NCBI RefSeq assembly: GCF_036417845.1
Contig: NC_089983.1
Location: 17,017,207 to 17,081,206, forward strand
Length of the DNA stretch: 64,000 nt
From: Apteryx mantelli
Taxonomy: Eukaryota; Chordata; Aves; Apterygiformes; Apterygidae
Reading direction: 5' to 3'
In this document: piece by piece, positions 30,501-42,100 of the stretch
How positions within the stretch are numbered: position 1 is the first letter of the stretch
How the letters are laid out: each line of letters opens with the position of its first letter
Made by a program: the position numbers and the translations under genes
Notes under the pieces: model-generated
The model's database searches: none
The model's input: the letters and a program-made list of their open reading frames with translations, nothing else
Told to the model about the DNA's origin: nothing

Positions 30501-30769
30501 CTTCCATTTTCACCGTAACGATCAAAAATCTTTTCAATGTAGTATTTTTGTTCATTTTCAGCTTCCAACGCTGAAAATTTACTCGGCATAGATTCTGTTC
30601 CACCATTCTGGAAATAGGATGCCTCTGAGATCTGATAGTCATTATGATAGTGCACATGTTCCTCTTCAGGACCATGGTCGTGTCCCTCCTCATGGCAGTG
30701 ATTGCACTGATGAAAGATAAATGTCAGCAAACAAATGATGCAAAATTTTGTGTGCATGTGTACCTTCAT
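9405..30769 (-). CDS. SLC39A10: Zinc transporter ZIP10 (solute carrier family 39 member 10), complete coding region in nine exons
   Basis: ZIP10 is a LIV-1 subfamily importer that moves Zn2+ into the cytosol across the plasma membrane. Joining nine exons gives 862 residues, against 831 that I recall for human. There is a signal peptide at about 1-25. A very His-rich ectodomain follows to about 425, with an EF-hand-like [15 protein letters not shown] stretch and a CPALLYQ motif (Cys387, Cys399) in the prion-related part. TM1 is at about 428-451 and TM2 at 458-481. A His-rich loop spans 484-513 and TM3 lies at about 527-545. A second His cluster spans about 668-687. TM4 carries HNFSDG (His711, Asp715) and TM5 the family motif HELPHELGD (740-748). 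The last TMs run to residue 862. All junctions are GT-AG and in phase. The start chosen is the conserved MKVHMHTKF methionine; an upstream in-frame ATG in the first exon is possible. The promoter carries metal-response cores. Confidence 0.96.
9564..12841 (-). other. SLC39A10: SLC39A10 last intron
   Basis: This 3.3 kb intron begins with GTAAGA on the - strand. It holds a degenerate ancient repeat at about 11250-11660, annotated separately. The remainder is AT-rich and unremarkable. Confidence 0.85.
11250..11660. mobile_element. Degenerate ancient interspersed repeat of a type common in turtles and crocodilians
   Basis: The segment starts with TTATTTACCTGTAACCAG and includes CATGCTCATGCTCCTC and GTGCCACTTCAGTTCTCGCT. 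These resemble, in the same order, landmarks of a repeat family I remember from turtle and crocodilian genomes: TTACCTGTAACT, then CATGCGC, then CACTTCAGTTCCTT. It is more GC-rich than the surrounding intron. I do not recall the family name, and the boundaries are rough. This is pattern memory, not an alignment. Confidence 0.42.
12842..13032 (-). CDS. SLC39A10: SLC39A10 coding exon 8
   Basis: This 191-base exon begins in phase 1. It completes Gly747 and encodes [19 protein letters not shown] through [19 protein letters not shown] (748-810). These are two membrane segments of the LIV-1 fold, almost identical to mammalian ZIP10 as I recall it. The donor is GTAAGA. Confidence 0.96.
13033..14863 (-). 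other. SLC39A10: SLC39A10 intron
   Basis: This is a 1.8 kb AT-rich intron with GT-AG ends. Short open frames inside it (13296-13592, 14082-14264) show no recognisable product. Confidence 0.85.
14864..14944 (-). CDS. SLC39A10: SLC39A10 coding exon 7 (HEXPHE motif)
   Basis: This 81-base exon is in phase 1 at both ends. It encodes [18 protein letters not shown] followed by CHELPHEL (721-746). His740, Glu741, His744 and Glu745 form the intramembrane metal site in the LIV-1 HEXPHEXGD motif; the GD comes from the next exon. The exon is too short to show as a long open frame but its translation is unmistakable. Confidence 0.95.
14945..16688 (-). other. SLC39A10: SLC39A10 intron
   Basis: This is a 1.7 kb AT-rich intron with a GTAAGA donor and TTTCTAG acceptor. 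I see nothing else in it. Confidence 0.85.
16689..17057 (-). CDS. SLC39A10: SLC39A10 coding exon 6 (cytosolic loop and TM4)
   Basis: This 369-base exon is in phase 1 at both ends (residues 598-719). It encodes an acidic loop ([20 protein letters not shown]), the histidine cluster [19 protein letters not shown], and then TM4 [20 protein letters not shown], whose His711 and Asp715 belong to the transport site. The loop between TM3 and TM4 is the usual cytosolic metal-binding region of the family. Confidence 0.96.
17058..18991 (-). other. SLC39A10: SLC39A10 intron
   Basis: This 1.9 kb intron starts with GTAAAC on the - strand. The open frames 17352-17690 and 18214-18537 on the + strand lack any recognised similarity and are taken as chance. 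Confidence 0.85.
18992..19112 (-). CDS. SLC39A10: SLC39A10 coding exon 5
   Basis: This 121-base exon encodes residues 557-596. It reads [14 protein letters not shown], then [18 protein letters not shown] and KPLAG across the junction. It is part of the TM3-TM4 cytosolic loop. The acceptor is TGTTGCAG and the donor GTAAAC. Confidence 0.93.
19113..20457 (-). other. SLC39A10: SLC39A10 intron
   Basis: This 1.3 kb intron starts with GTACGC on the - strand. A C-rich run lies at about 20288-20296. No gene-like content is seen. Confidence 0.85.
20458..20676 (-). CDS. SLC39A10: SLC39A10 coding exon 4 (His-rich loop and TM3)
   Basis: This exon encodes 73 codons, phase 0 to 0 (residues 484-556). It starts [20 protein letters not shown] and continues [10 protein letters not shown], then [20 protein letters not shown] as TM3. 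The His-rich stretch directly after TM2 is a hallmark of LIV-1 members. The donor is GTACGC. Confidence 0.95.
20677..21651 (-). other. SLC39A10: SLC39A10 intron
   Basis: This is a 975-base intron with a GTAAGT donor and an acceptor CCTAATAG. It has a G-rich run at about 20879-20887 and C-rich run at 21061-21066. Confidence 0.85.
21652..21821 (-). CDS. SLC39A10: SLC39A10 coding exon 3 (TM1 and TM2)
   Basis: This 170-base exon starts in phase 1 and completes Ala427. It reads [19 protein letters not shown] and then [20 protein letters not shown], ending LLHLLPH (483). These are the first two membrane helices, nearly invariant in ZIP10 as I recall it. The acceptor is TTCCCACAG and the donor GTAAGT. 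Confidence 0.96.
21822..28421 (-). other. SLC39A10: SLC39A10 intron
   Basis: This 6.6 kb intron separates the ectodomain exons from the membrane exons. It includes a T15 run at 23163-23177. An AT-rich stretch with many TAAT cores lies at about 27050-27190, discussed in the findings. No exon, RNA gene or intact repeat is recognised. Confidence 0.85.
28422..28623 (-). CDS. SLC39A10: SLC39A10 coding exon (CPALLY region)
   Basis: This 202-base exon encodes residues 360-426 plus one base. It reads [12 protein letters not shown], then [20 protein letters not shown] (Cys387, Cys399), and ends KDKTGAS. This membrane-proximal ectodomain is the part of LIV-1 ZIPs related to prion proteins. The acceptor is GCTTGCAG and the donor GTAAGT. 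Confidence 0.95.
28624..29692 (-). other. SLC39A10: SLC39A10 intron with tandem donor sites
   Basis: This 1.07 kb intron can start at either of two GT donors on the - strand: GTGAGT at 29692, which keeps the frame, and GTAAGT at 29670. The first is used in this annotation. Confidence 0.8.
29693..30769 (-). CDS. SLC39A10: SLC39A10 first main coding exon (signal peptide and His-rich ectodomain)
   Basis: Coding starts at ATG 30769-30767 and runs 359 codons to the donor at 29692. The exon itself starts at 30778 after a CTCTTGCAG acceptor. It encodes the signal peptide [15 protein letters not shown], then repeated His-rich segments ([15 protein letters not shown]; an uninterrupted six-His run near residue 192; [19 protein letters not shown]), a basic run [14 protein letters not shown] near 241-255, and KREAPHK. 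Compared with remembered human ZIP10, about 25-30 residues are inserted after the first His cluster. Confidence 0.95.
30162..30200 (-). repeat. SLC39A10: His-codon repeat (GAT/GAG-type trinucleotide tract on +)
   Basis: The tract on the + strand is an imperfect ATG/GTG repeat. Read on the - strand it encodes six histidines, Pro, His, Leu and three more histidines. Such codon tracts can change length by slippage. Confidence 0.75.
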
Positions 30770-32709
30770 CTCTGTTTCCTGCAAGAGACACAAGAGAAAG
30801 CACTTAAGTGTAAAAGCTCTCTCAACATTTTTACTATACTCATTCTGGTACATGTTTGCACCAACTGAATGACTCACAGTTTATTTATTAATTATTAGCA
30901 TTAACAGAATAAAAACTGTGGCCTTTTTAATACAAAAATTCTATTAATATACTTTTCTACCCAACAGTAAGATGGGCTCTGTGCATTTAGAGAGAGATGC
31001 ATTCTTACGTGCCATACTTACAGGAGGAAGTTACCAAAACCCCCCCCCCAAACTCCACAGCATTTATAGCCTCTCATAACAACAGAACAATATTTGTTCG
31101 TGTATGTTTTCAGAAACACCTATGCTTACGACAAGTTACAATTCTGAAAATCTTGTTAAAAGACAAGTTACATAGGAATAAAAATCTGTTTCACAAATAC
31201 TACTACTGTATTTTCTTATTTATGGGGATGAGGGGCAGATAATATAGTTGAAAACCCAAACATCGCTTGTTCTCTCATCTGCTGCTAAACACACATGCTG
31301 CCCAATTCCCAATTTTAAATGGTAAGTAGCATAGTTATTTAAAAATAAGTTGCCATTAACAAACTTCAGTGTATTGCTCAAACAGATTTTGATCATTATT
31401 TCTAATACTTCTTACTTGCATAGGTGTACTGATCCCAAAGATCCATATAGATGTTCATTTAAAAGTAAGGTTACATGGCAAACGTGTCTCTTTTTTATGC
31501 AACTCAGGAAATACTGTTATGTTGGCATGCTCTAAATCATATTATTTTGTACTGATGTTCAGAAATTACATCATCTAGATAACATGGTTTTCAATTTAGT
31601 ATTGACTACAAGAAACTTACTGTTCATCTGTAAGATACTGATGAAGACACTGCATACATCTACCTTGTATTCAGAGTTCAGAACAACTGACTGTTTTAGA
31701 AAATGACACTATTTTGTTTACATTTGCTAACAAAAAATATAAAAAAAATCTGAATAATGTTATAAAAGAAACTTCAAGAAAAAAATCCAAGTTTATATAA
31801 AAATCATGACAAACTAAAATGCTAAAAATAAGCCAAGAACTGCATTTTATAACTACTGTTTTCTACAGACTTATTTCGGGTAGAGGATATCTGCTAAAAT
31901 GAATGTAAAAAATTCACCCAAACACTGCCAGGGCTTTCTAGCAACACTTAGTTTGTTCCGTTTGGTACAAAGCAAAATAAGATGTTTACAACAGTTCTGC
32001 CAGATACATGTAGCAGATAATCAGGCCCTCCTATCAAAGTAAAGCTCACAACCTCTCACAGCCTTCTTCTGTCATCCAGATTAAAAAAAAAAAAAAAGTC
32101 ATATTGGCACTTCTTTCCAAAATAACCAAAGGAAAGAAGGCATGAAGCTTCCCGATGGATTTCAACAATTTAACAGAGTTGAATAAAAACAGCCAGAGGA
32201 AATAAGTACAAAAGGACAGCTTTTACACATAACTGGTAAAATTTAGAATATGACAGAGGAAGAAATAAGAGCTGAGAAGAAGGATAAACACAGAGCTCCA
32301 TCTACCTGTATTCTGTATCTTCATATGTCACCAAAGCACTGTAGCAAATGCAAGGATGCAAGTTATAGGAAAACAGGTCAAGAATTCTTTGATCTCTTTT
32401 TACACTGAAAGCAATTTTAGTTCCATATGTGCACCTGTACTAGAACTCTGTGACCGACTCTACATTTACAAAAATGCAAGTGACCAGGCCAGTGTATCCT
32501 AAAATGTTATTGACTTTCAGATAAAAAATGGTAAGTATATTTGTCCTTCTCTACCTCACCCCAGCTGCTAACTAAAATGTGTTATATGAAGTTGATCAGG
32601 AAGTTTCTTTACAACAAACCACGAATATTTTAAATCCATGCATTTTTACTTCATAAAATACTAACCTGATATTTTGTGCATATGCACTTGCAATCACATA
32701 GTCGTACTT

Positions 32710-32729
32710 AAAAAAAAAAAAAAAAAAAA
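32710..32729. repeat. Poly(A) run, 20 bases
   Basis: An uninterrupted A20 lies in SLC39A10 intron 1. No upstream poly(A) signal or target duplication was noticed, so it reads as a simple homopolymer. Confidence 0.9.
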
Positions 32730-35700
32730 TCTCTCAGAAGCTCCTATACTTCCAACAGGTAGGCAGAGAAAAGGAATAATATCAGTTGACTTTTCCATTT
32801 CCTAGTTGCATTGCTTAATGACAAAATGGACAACACAAATCAGAAAAAAGGGAGAGGGTCACCTTTTTGTGACTTTCTATAACAAATAAATGAGAAGACT
32901 GAGGAAAAAGTTTTCTCCTATTGACCTCTGCAACTATGAAGAACGAAAATTCACCTTTCACTGAAGCTTCAACTGTTTACACGATTAAAAAGGCAGAAAT
33001 CTCTTTTGCAATACTGACCTACTTACAGTTGTAAGATCAGAAAAAAATCTAATGGAGGCATCTGTATGAAAACTGATTCCAGGAATATCAGATAGGTCAA
33101 TGGGTAACCATTGTACACTACTGTTTTATTTTTATGAACAACTGTTCCATCATCTGTCTGGAATGACTGCACAGTCTGTCATTAGTTCAAGCACCCATAT
33201 ATTTCAGTCATTAATTTAGGGGCTGTGACAGACCTTTTCAAGAAATTTGGTATGGTAAGTTCACCCCCAAAATTTACAGAGAGATGATTTTCACAGTCTT
33301 TTTTACTCACATAGTCTATTTAAAGCATCTTTAATGTTCTTATAAATACATCACTGGGATTAATATGCAAACATTAAAAGGGTCTCAAAGCACCTTCCAG
33401 AAGTTTTCTCCATTTTCCTTTGAGGAAACGGACATGCACAGAGTTGTTATTGGTGAAGCAGAACAGGTTGCAAAGCTTTATCCAAGAGTCTTTGGACCTA
33501 GTCAACCCTCAGACTGTATGATTGCCTGGGAATTCCTTCCGTAACCTTTAAATAAGGAACACATGCTCTTTTTCACACAGGTTCAAAACCTGGACTAACT
33601 TGCATCATCCCACGAAGCACTAACACTCTGGCAGTAAGTAAAGACACTAGATCAGATGTGTAGGTGATGGCAGATCAACAGAACTCCACATTTCTACAGG
33701 AATATGCTGATTTACATCAACTGAGGATTTACAATGCTGAATGTTACTTAATGTGAAGATCACGTCCAAGATCTGGAACAAGCAGTTATGGATGTTCTTG
33801 TCACGCAAGACAAATGAAAGCACTGGGAAAAGGATGAATGTATGTAGGTTTGCATAGAAGATGGCAGCAGTAGGTAAGAACATTCAGTATGTTGTATCAC
33901 TTAAGCAATTTGTTCAATACCTTTTCATCTTTGTTTTTTTCAGTACTGAAAACAACATCTCAAGTTTTAAGTAAAATTCAGTTACCCAAAGGATAATACT
34001 TTTGTAGGTAGGACACCTTTTCTCCCCCTTTGCGATATACTGGTAATATAACCAGAACCAGAAAAATCAAACTATTCTGCTTTTCAAAAGCACGATCAAG
34101 ACTAAAATATCTCTATCAGGAAATTCATGACTAAAGCATGATCATAATCCATTTCACAACCTCATGATCTTTTTCATGTGACTGTCTCATACAATACTAC
34201 TAATACACTACTTTGAAACTTCAGTCATGCATCTCTAATTGTGATCTTTAGCACTGAATGGTACCTTTTCTCCATGCCCTAATGGTTAAAATAGTTTGTA
34301 ACCCATGATCGTGATTCATTCCTGAAATCCAAGCGTTATCACACACTTATTTAAAAAATCAATTACTATAAGTCTCACTATTCTCAATGAAACTAATAAT
34401 AACCCTAGCACAACATTTATAGAAAATTATATAAGAGAAGACTATATTTTCTATTGCAATTACTGTGCCATGGAAAAAAGATGCTTGCAAAACAAATGTA
34501 CCTGTCCTAAAGAGTCTCAAACAGAACAACTATTTACACAGTATTTATTTTTACACAAACATCATTATTATCTAGGCAAGTCCAAATTCTATAAATTAAA
34601 GTAGCATAAAATTGTATATAGCTTATCTCTATATATAAGCATAAGAATCCCAAATCCTTTCAAAAGAATATGGATGGGCAGCCATTATTGCTGCCAGCCT
34701 TTGCCTTGGTTCCATTCACTTGATTCACTGCTGCTTCCCCTCCTTCCTGCAGTAGCTCAACAGTGGCTGGGCACCCAACAGCAGGAGACACAAGGGAAAA
34801 GTCTCCCAGCCATGTGTTGACTCCATAGCCCAGAGCTGGAACAAACGGCACTGGTTACGTTTTGTCGAACAGCAAAACCAGACCAAGAGCAGCCCCTGAG
34901 GACACAGGCAGGCGGTGGGATGGCCCCACCCTTCAGGCAGGCTTCAAAGCCAGAATAAGCGTGTAAATTTACATTGGCTGAGATAAATAGTTCTGCCACG
35001 ACAACTGGCATTTAAAGAAATGCTAACAGTGCTGCCAGATGAATCCCCTCCTTTTTCATCAATGCAAGCAGATCATCATACTAAATGCAGTACTGATCGC
35101 ATATCCATATACAACGTCTTCAAATCAGAGACCAAGGTCAAAGTACCAAACACAGCACTATCTAGAAGTTAAGTCACAACTTCAATTCACACAGTAGCCC
35201 AAAATGCATATATATGTGCAAATATATGTTAACACATATGTCATGCCATTTTCCTGATATACATAATGATACCACGAGCAGCACATCAGCATCAAAGAGA
35301 TATCTTTTCTGTATGAAAAATTCACAATATCTCTGTGATAAACCACTGCCTGCCTATGGCATTTCATCTGTTAAACTAAATGTACCTGCCGATCAAAGTT
35401 GGTATTTTTTTTCAGCCATTTTCACTCAACTTCCTCTGGATTCCTGAAACTTCTCCACAGTGCCTACTATTTCAACCATTCTTCCATTTTATACCTGAAA
35501 AAACAACGATATTCTTTCTGACTGTATTTAAACCCTGGAACAAAAGCATGATTTAGGATTCGGAGGGATTTTTTTTTTCATTTATTTATCATCAGCTGCT
35601 TAAACGAAACTTAAAACCAGTTCAATAGTTACGCTTTAGAACAACCACCTCTGATTTCAACAATGTGGTCACAAAAAATTCAAACTCAACTGAAAATTAA

Positions 35701-38700
35701 GTCTAACATTTTAGTGTTTGCAACCCACATACTACAGCACTTTTGTTAGTGTACAATACCGACAAGTCTATTTCAAAGCCTGACTTCCCGCCCCCTTCTC
35801 CTCTCCACTCCCAACAATTTTAACAATCTTAAATATTCCTAACATACACGCACTGGATTTCTCCCCTCTCCATGCTCCTTCCCAGGGATTTAAACTTGAC
35901 TATCCTTTTTAGTCTCCCTCCCTTTTTGTACCACTTTCTTCCTTTCTTTTCTTCCTTCCTCTGAAGAAGGTTCTGCCCTTTGTTTATTCTATCTGCAGAA
36001 GAAATTTTTGAAAAATAGCTTAGACCATTCAAGTAGTTACTCTGCCTGAATGCCACAATGACTGAAGTATCTTAGCAAGACTTCTTGGACAACCAGAAGT
36101 TTCACACCAAACAAAAATACCAAAACCATAGTTCAGCTAAGATATGAGGGAAGTCCAAAAGATGAAAGATGTTAAAAATAAAGACAAAGCAATATTCTCA
36201 CCAAACTAAGTTGTTCTCTCTGTTCAGCACTGAAAAGTTAAGCATTTGTCATTTGTTCCTATAGGAACTGCTCACATTAATAATGGCACAATGAGAAATG
36301 GCAATTTTTTTTTTTTGAAGATTAGAGGTACATATTTCTTGAAATAAAGCTACTAACTACATATATGCAGATATCCTTACATTTCCTGAAATTTAAAATT
36401 CCTCCTTGTATTGCAAGTATTTACTCCAAAGCACACGCAGGAGAAATACTTGCAGCCCACCACCACTTCCCCTCCATTAAGTGTGCAATGCAATGTTGCA
36501 TACTAACACTCAGTGCAAGAACAGGCTGGAATCTGAAAATCCAAAGAACCTACTCTTTAGTTCCTAAATACCAAGTTTTTAACAAATGCCAGAACACCAA
36601 TTCCTCTTAATCTCATTCTGAAGATATGTGATTTTAAAAGATTATTAATGTGAAAATACATTACTATTACTGAAAGACACTTTAGGAAAGCATTTAAAGC
36701 AGCTAGTGTTATTTCTGTATCATCAGTCTCTAGCTTTTGTATTATCAGACATTAGCTTCTGGATATACAAACAGGAAAACATTCTATGGACCTAAAAAGC
36801 ACCCATCTCCTGTATTTTCTTCCCTCTTCAATTTCAGTGAAACAGGTTTGTGGATTTAAGTAAAACTCATTCATTCAAAAATCTACAGCCCAGTAGGAGG
36901 GGCACTTTGTAAGAACAGATCATTAACTGATTGATCCAAGGTGTATTTGCTAAGTTAATACCAGATAAGACTTACAGTACAGAAAGCATTTATGCATACC
37001 CAAACGCATCATGAACACTCTTTAAAAATCTGAAATGTGAAGTATTTGAACTGCCAGCTACCAAAGCATACTAGAAAATGATCCTAAACTAATACAGTAG
37101 CAATCTACTAGCTTAGTTATCCAGAGAGGAGCATTCATTTATTTTTGAAGGGAAAGTAGCTGGACAGCCTTCTTCAAAAGGACAATTATTTGTAATTGGC
37201 TGTTGAACACAGGATCCTTTTCAGAGCTCAAAATAATACAAAAACATCAAAACAGCTGAAGTTCTTTAAGTACTAGTTCTGCTTACTGAGAATTAATTTT
37301 CAGTCTTAAGTCTTAGTAAATTGTATGGAGTCCAAAAAGCATCCATTAATGATACTTCCAGTTGGTACAAAATTTATAACAGAGCTGGTTTGATTTTGTG
37401 TCAACTTTCTATTGTTCAATTAGGTTCTATCAAAATACCAGTGCTTGCAAGAATTATATGCTTGAAAAGATGACCTGCAGTTACACCTGCATTTTATTTT
37501 ATTTTTCCACTGGAAATAGTTAAATGCTTTTGTGAGAACTAAGACTGAAGTTCAACAAATATTTTAAGATGGTGTTGCACGTAAACCAGTAGTCCCGCCC
37601 TCCTCCACAGCTTTATTCATTTCCATTTCCACAACATCATTTTTGTATACCAGCACATTTGTTTGCTGATCTGTTTATTGTGCAGCTGTACAACCAGATT
37701 CTGTGAAAAATAGCCCAGAAAAAGAAAAAAAGATTATTTTAAAATCAGATTACTTTTCCTTATCTGGTTCACTGTGCAGCTGCACAAACACCACAGTCCA
37801 CACAAAAAAGAGCAACCCTGCTTCTGGTGGCAACACCAGCTTATGGAGCTGGTAGATTTACAGCTTGACAGAGTATTTTGAACACAGGACAAATACAACA
37901 ACTGGCTACTTTAAAATGTACTCAAACAACATTGAGGAAACAACAGTGGAAAACTTTCCTATTAAAAAACATTTGAGGAAAACTTCTCCAACTCACCACT
38001 CAACACAAAAGATGATAATATTTGCAACAATGTGTTAAAAGCAGTGACTGTGTTTTTATTCTTACTGTAACTTAAACCATTCTACCTATCTCATCCTTGC
38101 ATTATGTTAACATACTTGCAATATGTTAAAATACATAAAGGCGTATTTTTGATATGCATTTAATTCCTACAATACTACAATTTAAAAATCTCTATCAAGG
38201 CTATGATCTGAAAAAGGAGTTTACTATATGCCTACTATTAAGCTAATGACCTCTCTCATGCTTTTTTAATAAATAATATTTTACAAAAGCTACCAACTAC
38301 AAAAATCTCTTGAAAAATGGGACTGAGGCATGTTTCTTTCACAAGTGTTCTGCTGGATTAATGCCTGGAGATTATGATGCTTAATGCACATTTCTAGAAT
38401 TTAAAGGTTGCAAATTATTTACATGACAAGAGACAACATTGATTCAAAGATGTATTTTTTAAAAGGAGATTTAAATAATGAACCACCTCTGCAGACTTTT
38501 ATAAGGCCCTCTGTCAACATGACATTCAAATTCTTGCATGTTCATTGTCTCAGAGTACCAAACAAGCGTATTGCTGCTACCTCCTCTTAGGCAAAAACGC
38601 ATCTAACCATTCTTTTCCTATGGGTGTGAAGGGAATTTGTGACAGAACAGGCAACTGCTGGGACCACTCAAGTCTCAACTTACTTGGCTACCACAGCTGC

Positions 38701-39134
38701 CTTTGCTCTAGAACCTGTACAATGGTTGTACACGTTCCATGTTGGTTATGTACACGTACCCAGTCTGACCTGTGATATAAAATAGTCATATTTCATCATG
38801 GAGACCCTTCAAGTGAATGCCCAGCTGAACTGAAACTCATCATTCCCACCCTACTCTAAGTAAGACCTCACCAGAGGTCATGACATCACCTGGCTCTCAT
38901 TTATTTTAGCAAACATTACTGTTAAAGATCTAGACAGCTACCCATGATAGGACTGTATGATGACTGAAACAACCATTTAAGCTGATACAAATACTAATCG
39001 GCTTCAAGAATCACTCCTCAAAATCAGAGCAAATGTGACTAAAATAAATTATTAACCTTTCTTAACATGGTATTAAAACAATTTCACAGGGACACAATTT
39101 TGAAACTGTTGAATGAAAATGTACTTTTTAACGC

Positions 39135-39157
39135 TTTTTTTTTTTTTTTTTTTTTTT
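39135..39157. repeat. Poly(T) run, 23 bases
   Basis: An uninterrupted T23 lies in SLC39A10 intron 1. It is the longest homopolymer in the window. Confidence 0.9.
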
Positions 39158-42100
39158 GCTTTGGGGGCTTTCTTCAGTTTACATGATTACATTACTTCAC
39201 AAGGCAGCATGTAATTTCTATAATTCACTCTTACTAAGAAAGGCCACTTTTTATCAGGACTCCACTACTTCCATAATTCTCCCAATCATCTGAAACTGGA
39301 CAATTTTAGTTAATAATGATGGATAAAAAACAAGTGAACATATTTCTCATGATTTTGCCAGTATTAAGTTTTAAAAAATGTAAGGATTCTCATTTCTACA
39401 GTCATAATAAGGTACGAGAAACCTTTAGAAAGAAAAAAAAAGCTACTTGCTGTCTCTGTAACACAAGTGATCAGGAAGTGTATCAAGTATTTCGAAAGAA
39501 CAAATCAAGTATTTTGGAAGAACAAGACCATTTTGACTAATCAAGAGCTATATTCCACAAAGGGTGGCATAAAAAAAATCTTTAATTTTTCTCTGTGTGA
39601 AGGACAGAAATGGTTTGGCATCCTACCACTGAAACCATGGGTTATCAAATTTCTCCAAGAAAGATGTTTTATTATGCTCTTTGCCACTGATTAGCTGAAA
39701 ATGAATGAAAACTGGACTCTGCCTCCATAATCTAATGGTCATGGGCAGGTTGTGACCTTTTTTCCATAGGTTGAACTTCAAAAATATTTAAGGTTCTCAG
39801 AAAAGAAACATGATTTTCTGTAACAAAGTTTTATTATTCCATGGATAGCGGAGTCAACATTTATTCTGTTAAAAATATCCTCCCTCCCTTTCCTTTTGCT
39901 ACTGTAACTGACAGTACTTCAGCCTCTTCCAGTCTGCTGAGCACAGTATAGACATAATATAGTTGACTTTGATCATAATAAAGCTATCCAAGCTAAGCAC
40001 AATATGTGATCAGAGTTGAACATCTTTTCTGCAAAATCAAGCTAATTAAATCTACTGTATTTCAGACTATGTATTTAACTAATTCAGACAACAGAATGGA
40101 CTTGTGGGAAAAGTCAGTTTAAACCATGGGGTAAATGGACTGATATTTATCAAACTGATAAACGTCAGCAAAATTAAAAGCTACTGGAAGAGCTGGTCAA
40201 GAATCAATATGGTTACAATCCATCTATACCTCCAAATGTATTTTACTTTTATTGAATAACAAGCATCTAAAATAGTTAAAAATATCATTAAACAAAAGCA
40301 ATCTGAGAGTTTAATCCTGAAAACAGACAAATCTTTGATTCTATAGCTAACAGCAGCCGAAGATATCCGAACACCTCGTGTGCTCTGTTAAAAAAGTCTG
40401 AGGCTTTATTTTTCTTATTTCTATACAGAAAATGAATGCATAACAGTTTCTTGTGAATCTTCAGGTCCTCATCATAGCCATTTCTGTAGGTTTTTAAGAT
40501 ACCTAGTCACTAAAACAAAATGCTGCCTCCTAGAAGGCTACCTCATTGCTGGGTTAAGACGTCAAACTACTTCAATGCGCAGCTTGTCTATTCGGCACCA
40601 AAGCCTACATTTGGCATTCATAGCTAGCTACTGCTGTACCACAGTCCCTGATCAGATAAGTCTCCAATAAGTGGGAAAATCTCATAGCCTGATGTCCTGA
40701 ATAATTAAAGTTGAACTACTACTTTTAATAATTTGATAAGGTTAGCAATGTATCTTATCTTTAGCCAACATAACTGTATCCTCAATGCAAAGAACAACAA
40801 ATAAGCAAAAATACCTAACATTCTTTTCCTGTCTGATAAGCTAAATTCACTATGTAGAAATGTCCCATTAAACTACCTGCTTTTTCTGGTGTTCAGCTTC
40901 AACTTTTAAAATGTAAATTTAAGGTTTAAAAAGCATACTGCTGGTGATAAGACTGAGAGGAAGAACTGCTACATTTTGCTTATTGTCAAGAAAACTAAAA
41001 AAACCCATAATTATATGCACAGACTAGAAAACAGCAGAACACATGGGACATCATTTCAGTATTTCACTACTATTCAATCACTTCTTGGAGCTACTGTATG
41101 ACATTTGGTAAGATACAGACCAAAAATCGAGCAGAAAGTTTAACATTTTTTCATAGTTTAAATATATTCCTTTTATTTGAAGAACAATGTACTCCTCTCA
41201 CCTTTTCCCTTTGAGAATACTCTGGTTATGAAATGTGATTAACACTTGTCTCAGAAGGTAATTTCGTGTTCATATTCTGAATTAATGATTGGCAATAAAG
41301 CAACAGTGACACAGTAAATTCCAGAACATGAATTTGTTAGAAACTGTCAAAAATTTCCCTAAAGAAGTGAGAATTTGTATTTTTCCAATTTTATTACTAC
41401 TTCAAGAATCCAACAGCAGTAGTTCTCTTATTCCAGAACATTGATTTGTTCCCAGTCCAATTAATAAAAAGTCATAAAAAAAAAATCAAACCAATACCTT
41501 TTTTAAACAGGTTCCTAGCTTAAACTGTAAAGCAATTATACTATGAGATGTGTTCTTATGCATCAAAGATTAAAAAGTACTGTAATAATATATTTTCATT
41601 AGAAGCATGAGAGCACCGACAAACCAGTAATTTCTATGTGGAATGCAGGGAGACAAAGTATGATATAAGACATAAATGATATGAGACAAAGTATACTCTT
41701 CAAAGACAGTGAAAGTATTTTTACAATGCTTAGCTACAGCTGTTTACTGCCAGTTTACTGCTGTTTACTGGCCACAAAGTCTGATACAAACAAAATGGTG
41801 TGTAATAATAATTTGCTATAGTTGTTGCATTCTTATTAAAGCATCTCACCCATCTCACACATCCTTCTAAGAGTCAGCATAAAACCCTCTTCACATGCTT
41901 CTCCCTACTGTTGAACATACATGATTAGCAAAAGCCAGCATGAGAAATTTTGCACAAAGCCACTAAAAATGAAGTTCTTCTGGGATTCTGTATTTTACTC
42001 TTTAGATACAGATGCATAAATCTAGACTACATACACACTTTACATAACTCAGTCTTTTACCTGCAGTACAAAGACACTAACTTTGTGTAAAAAGTAACCT

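Noticed and set aside
30145..30591. A 148-codon + strand frame with a run of aspartates
   Set aside because: It is the antisense shadow of ZIP10's histidine codons (CAT/CAC read on the other strand as ATG/GTG, giving GAT in a shifted frame).
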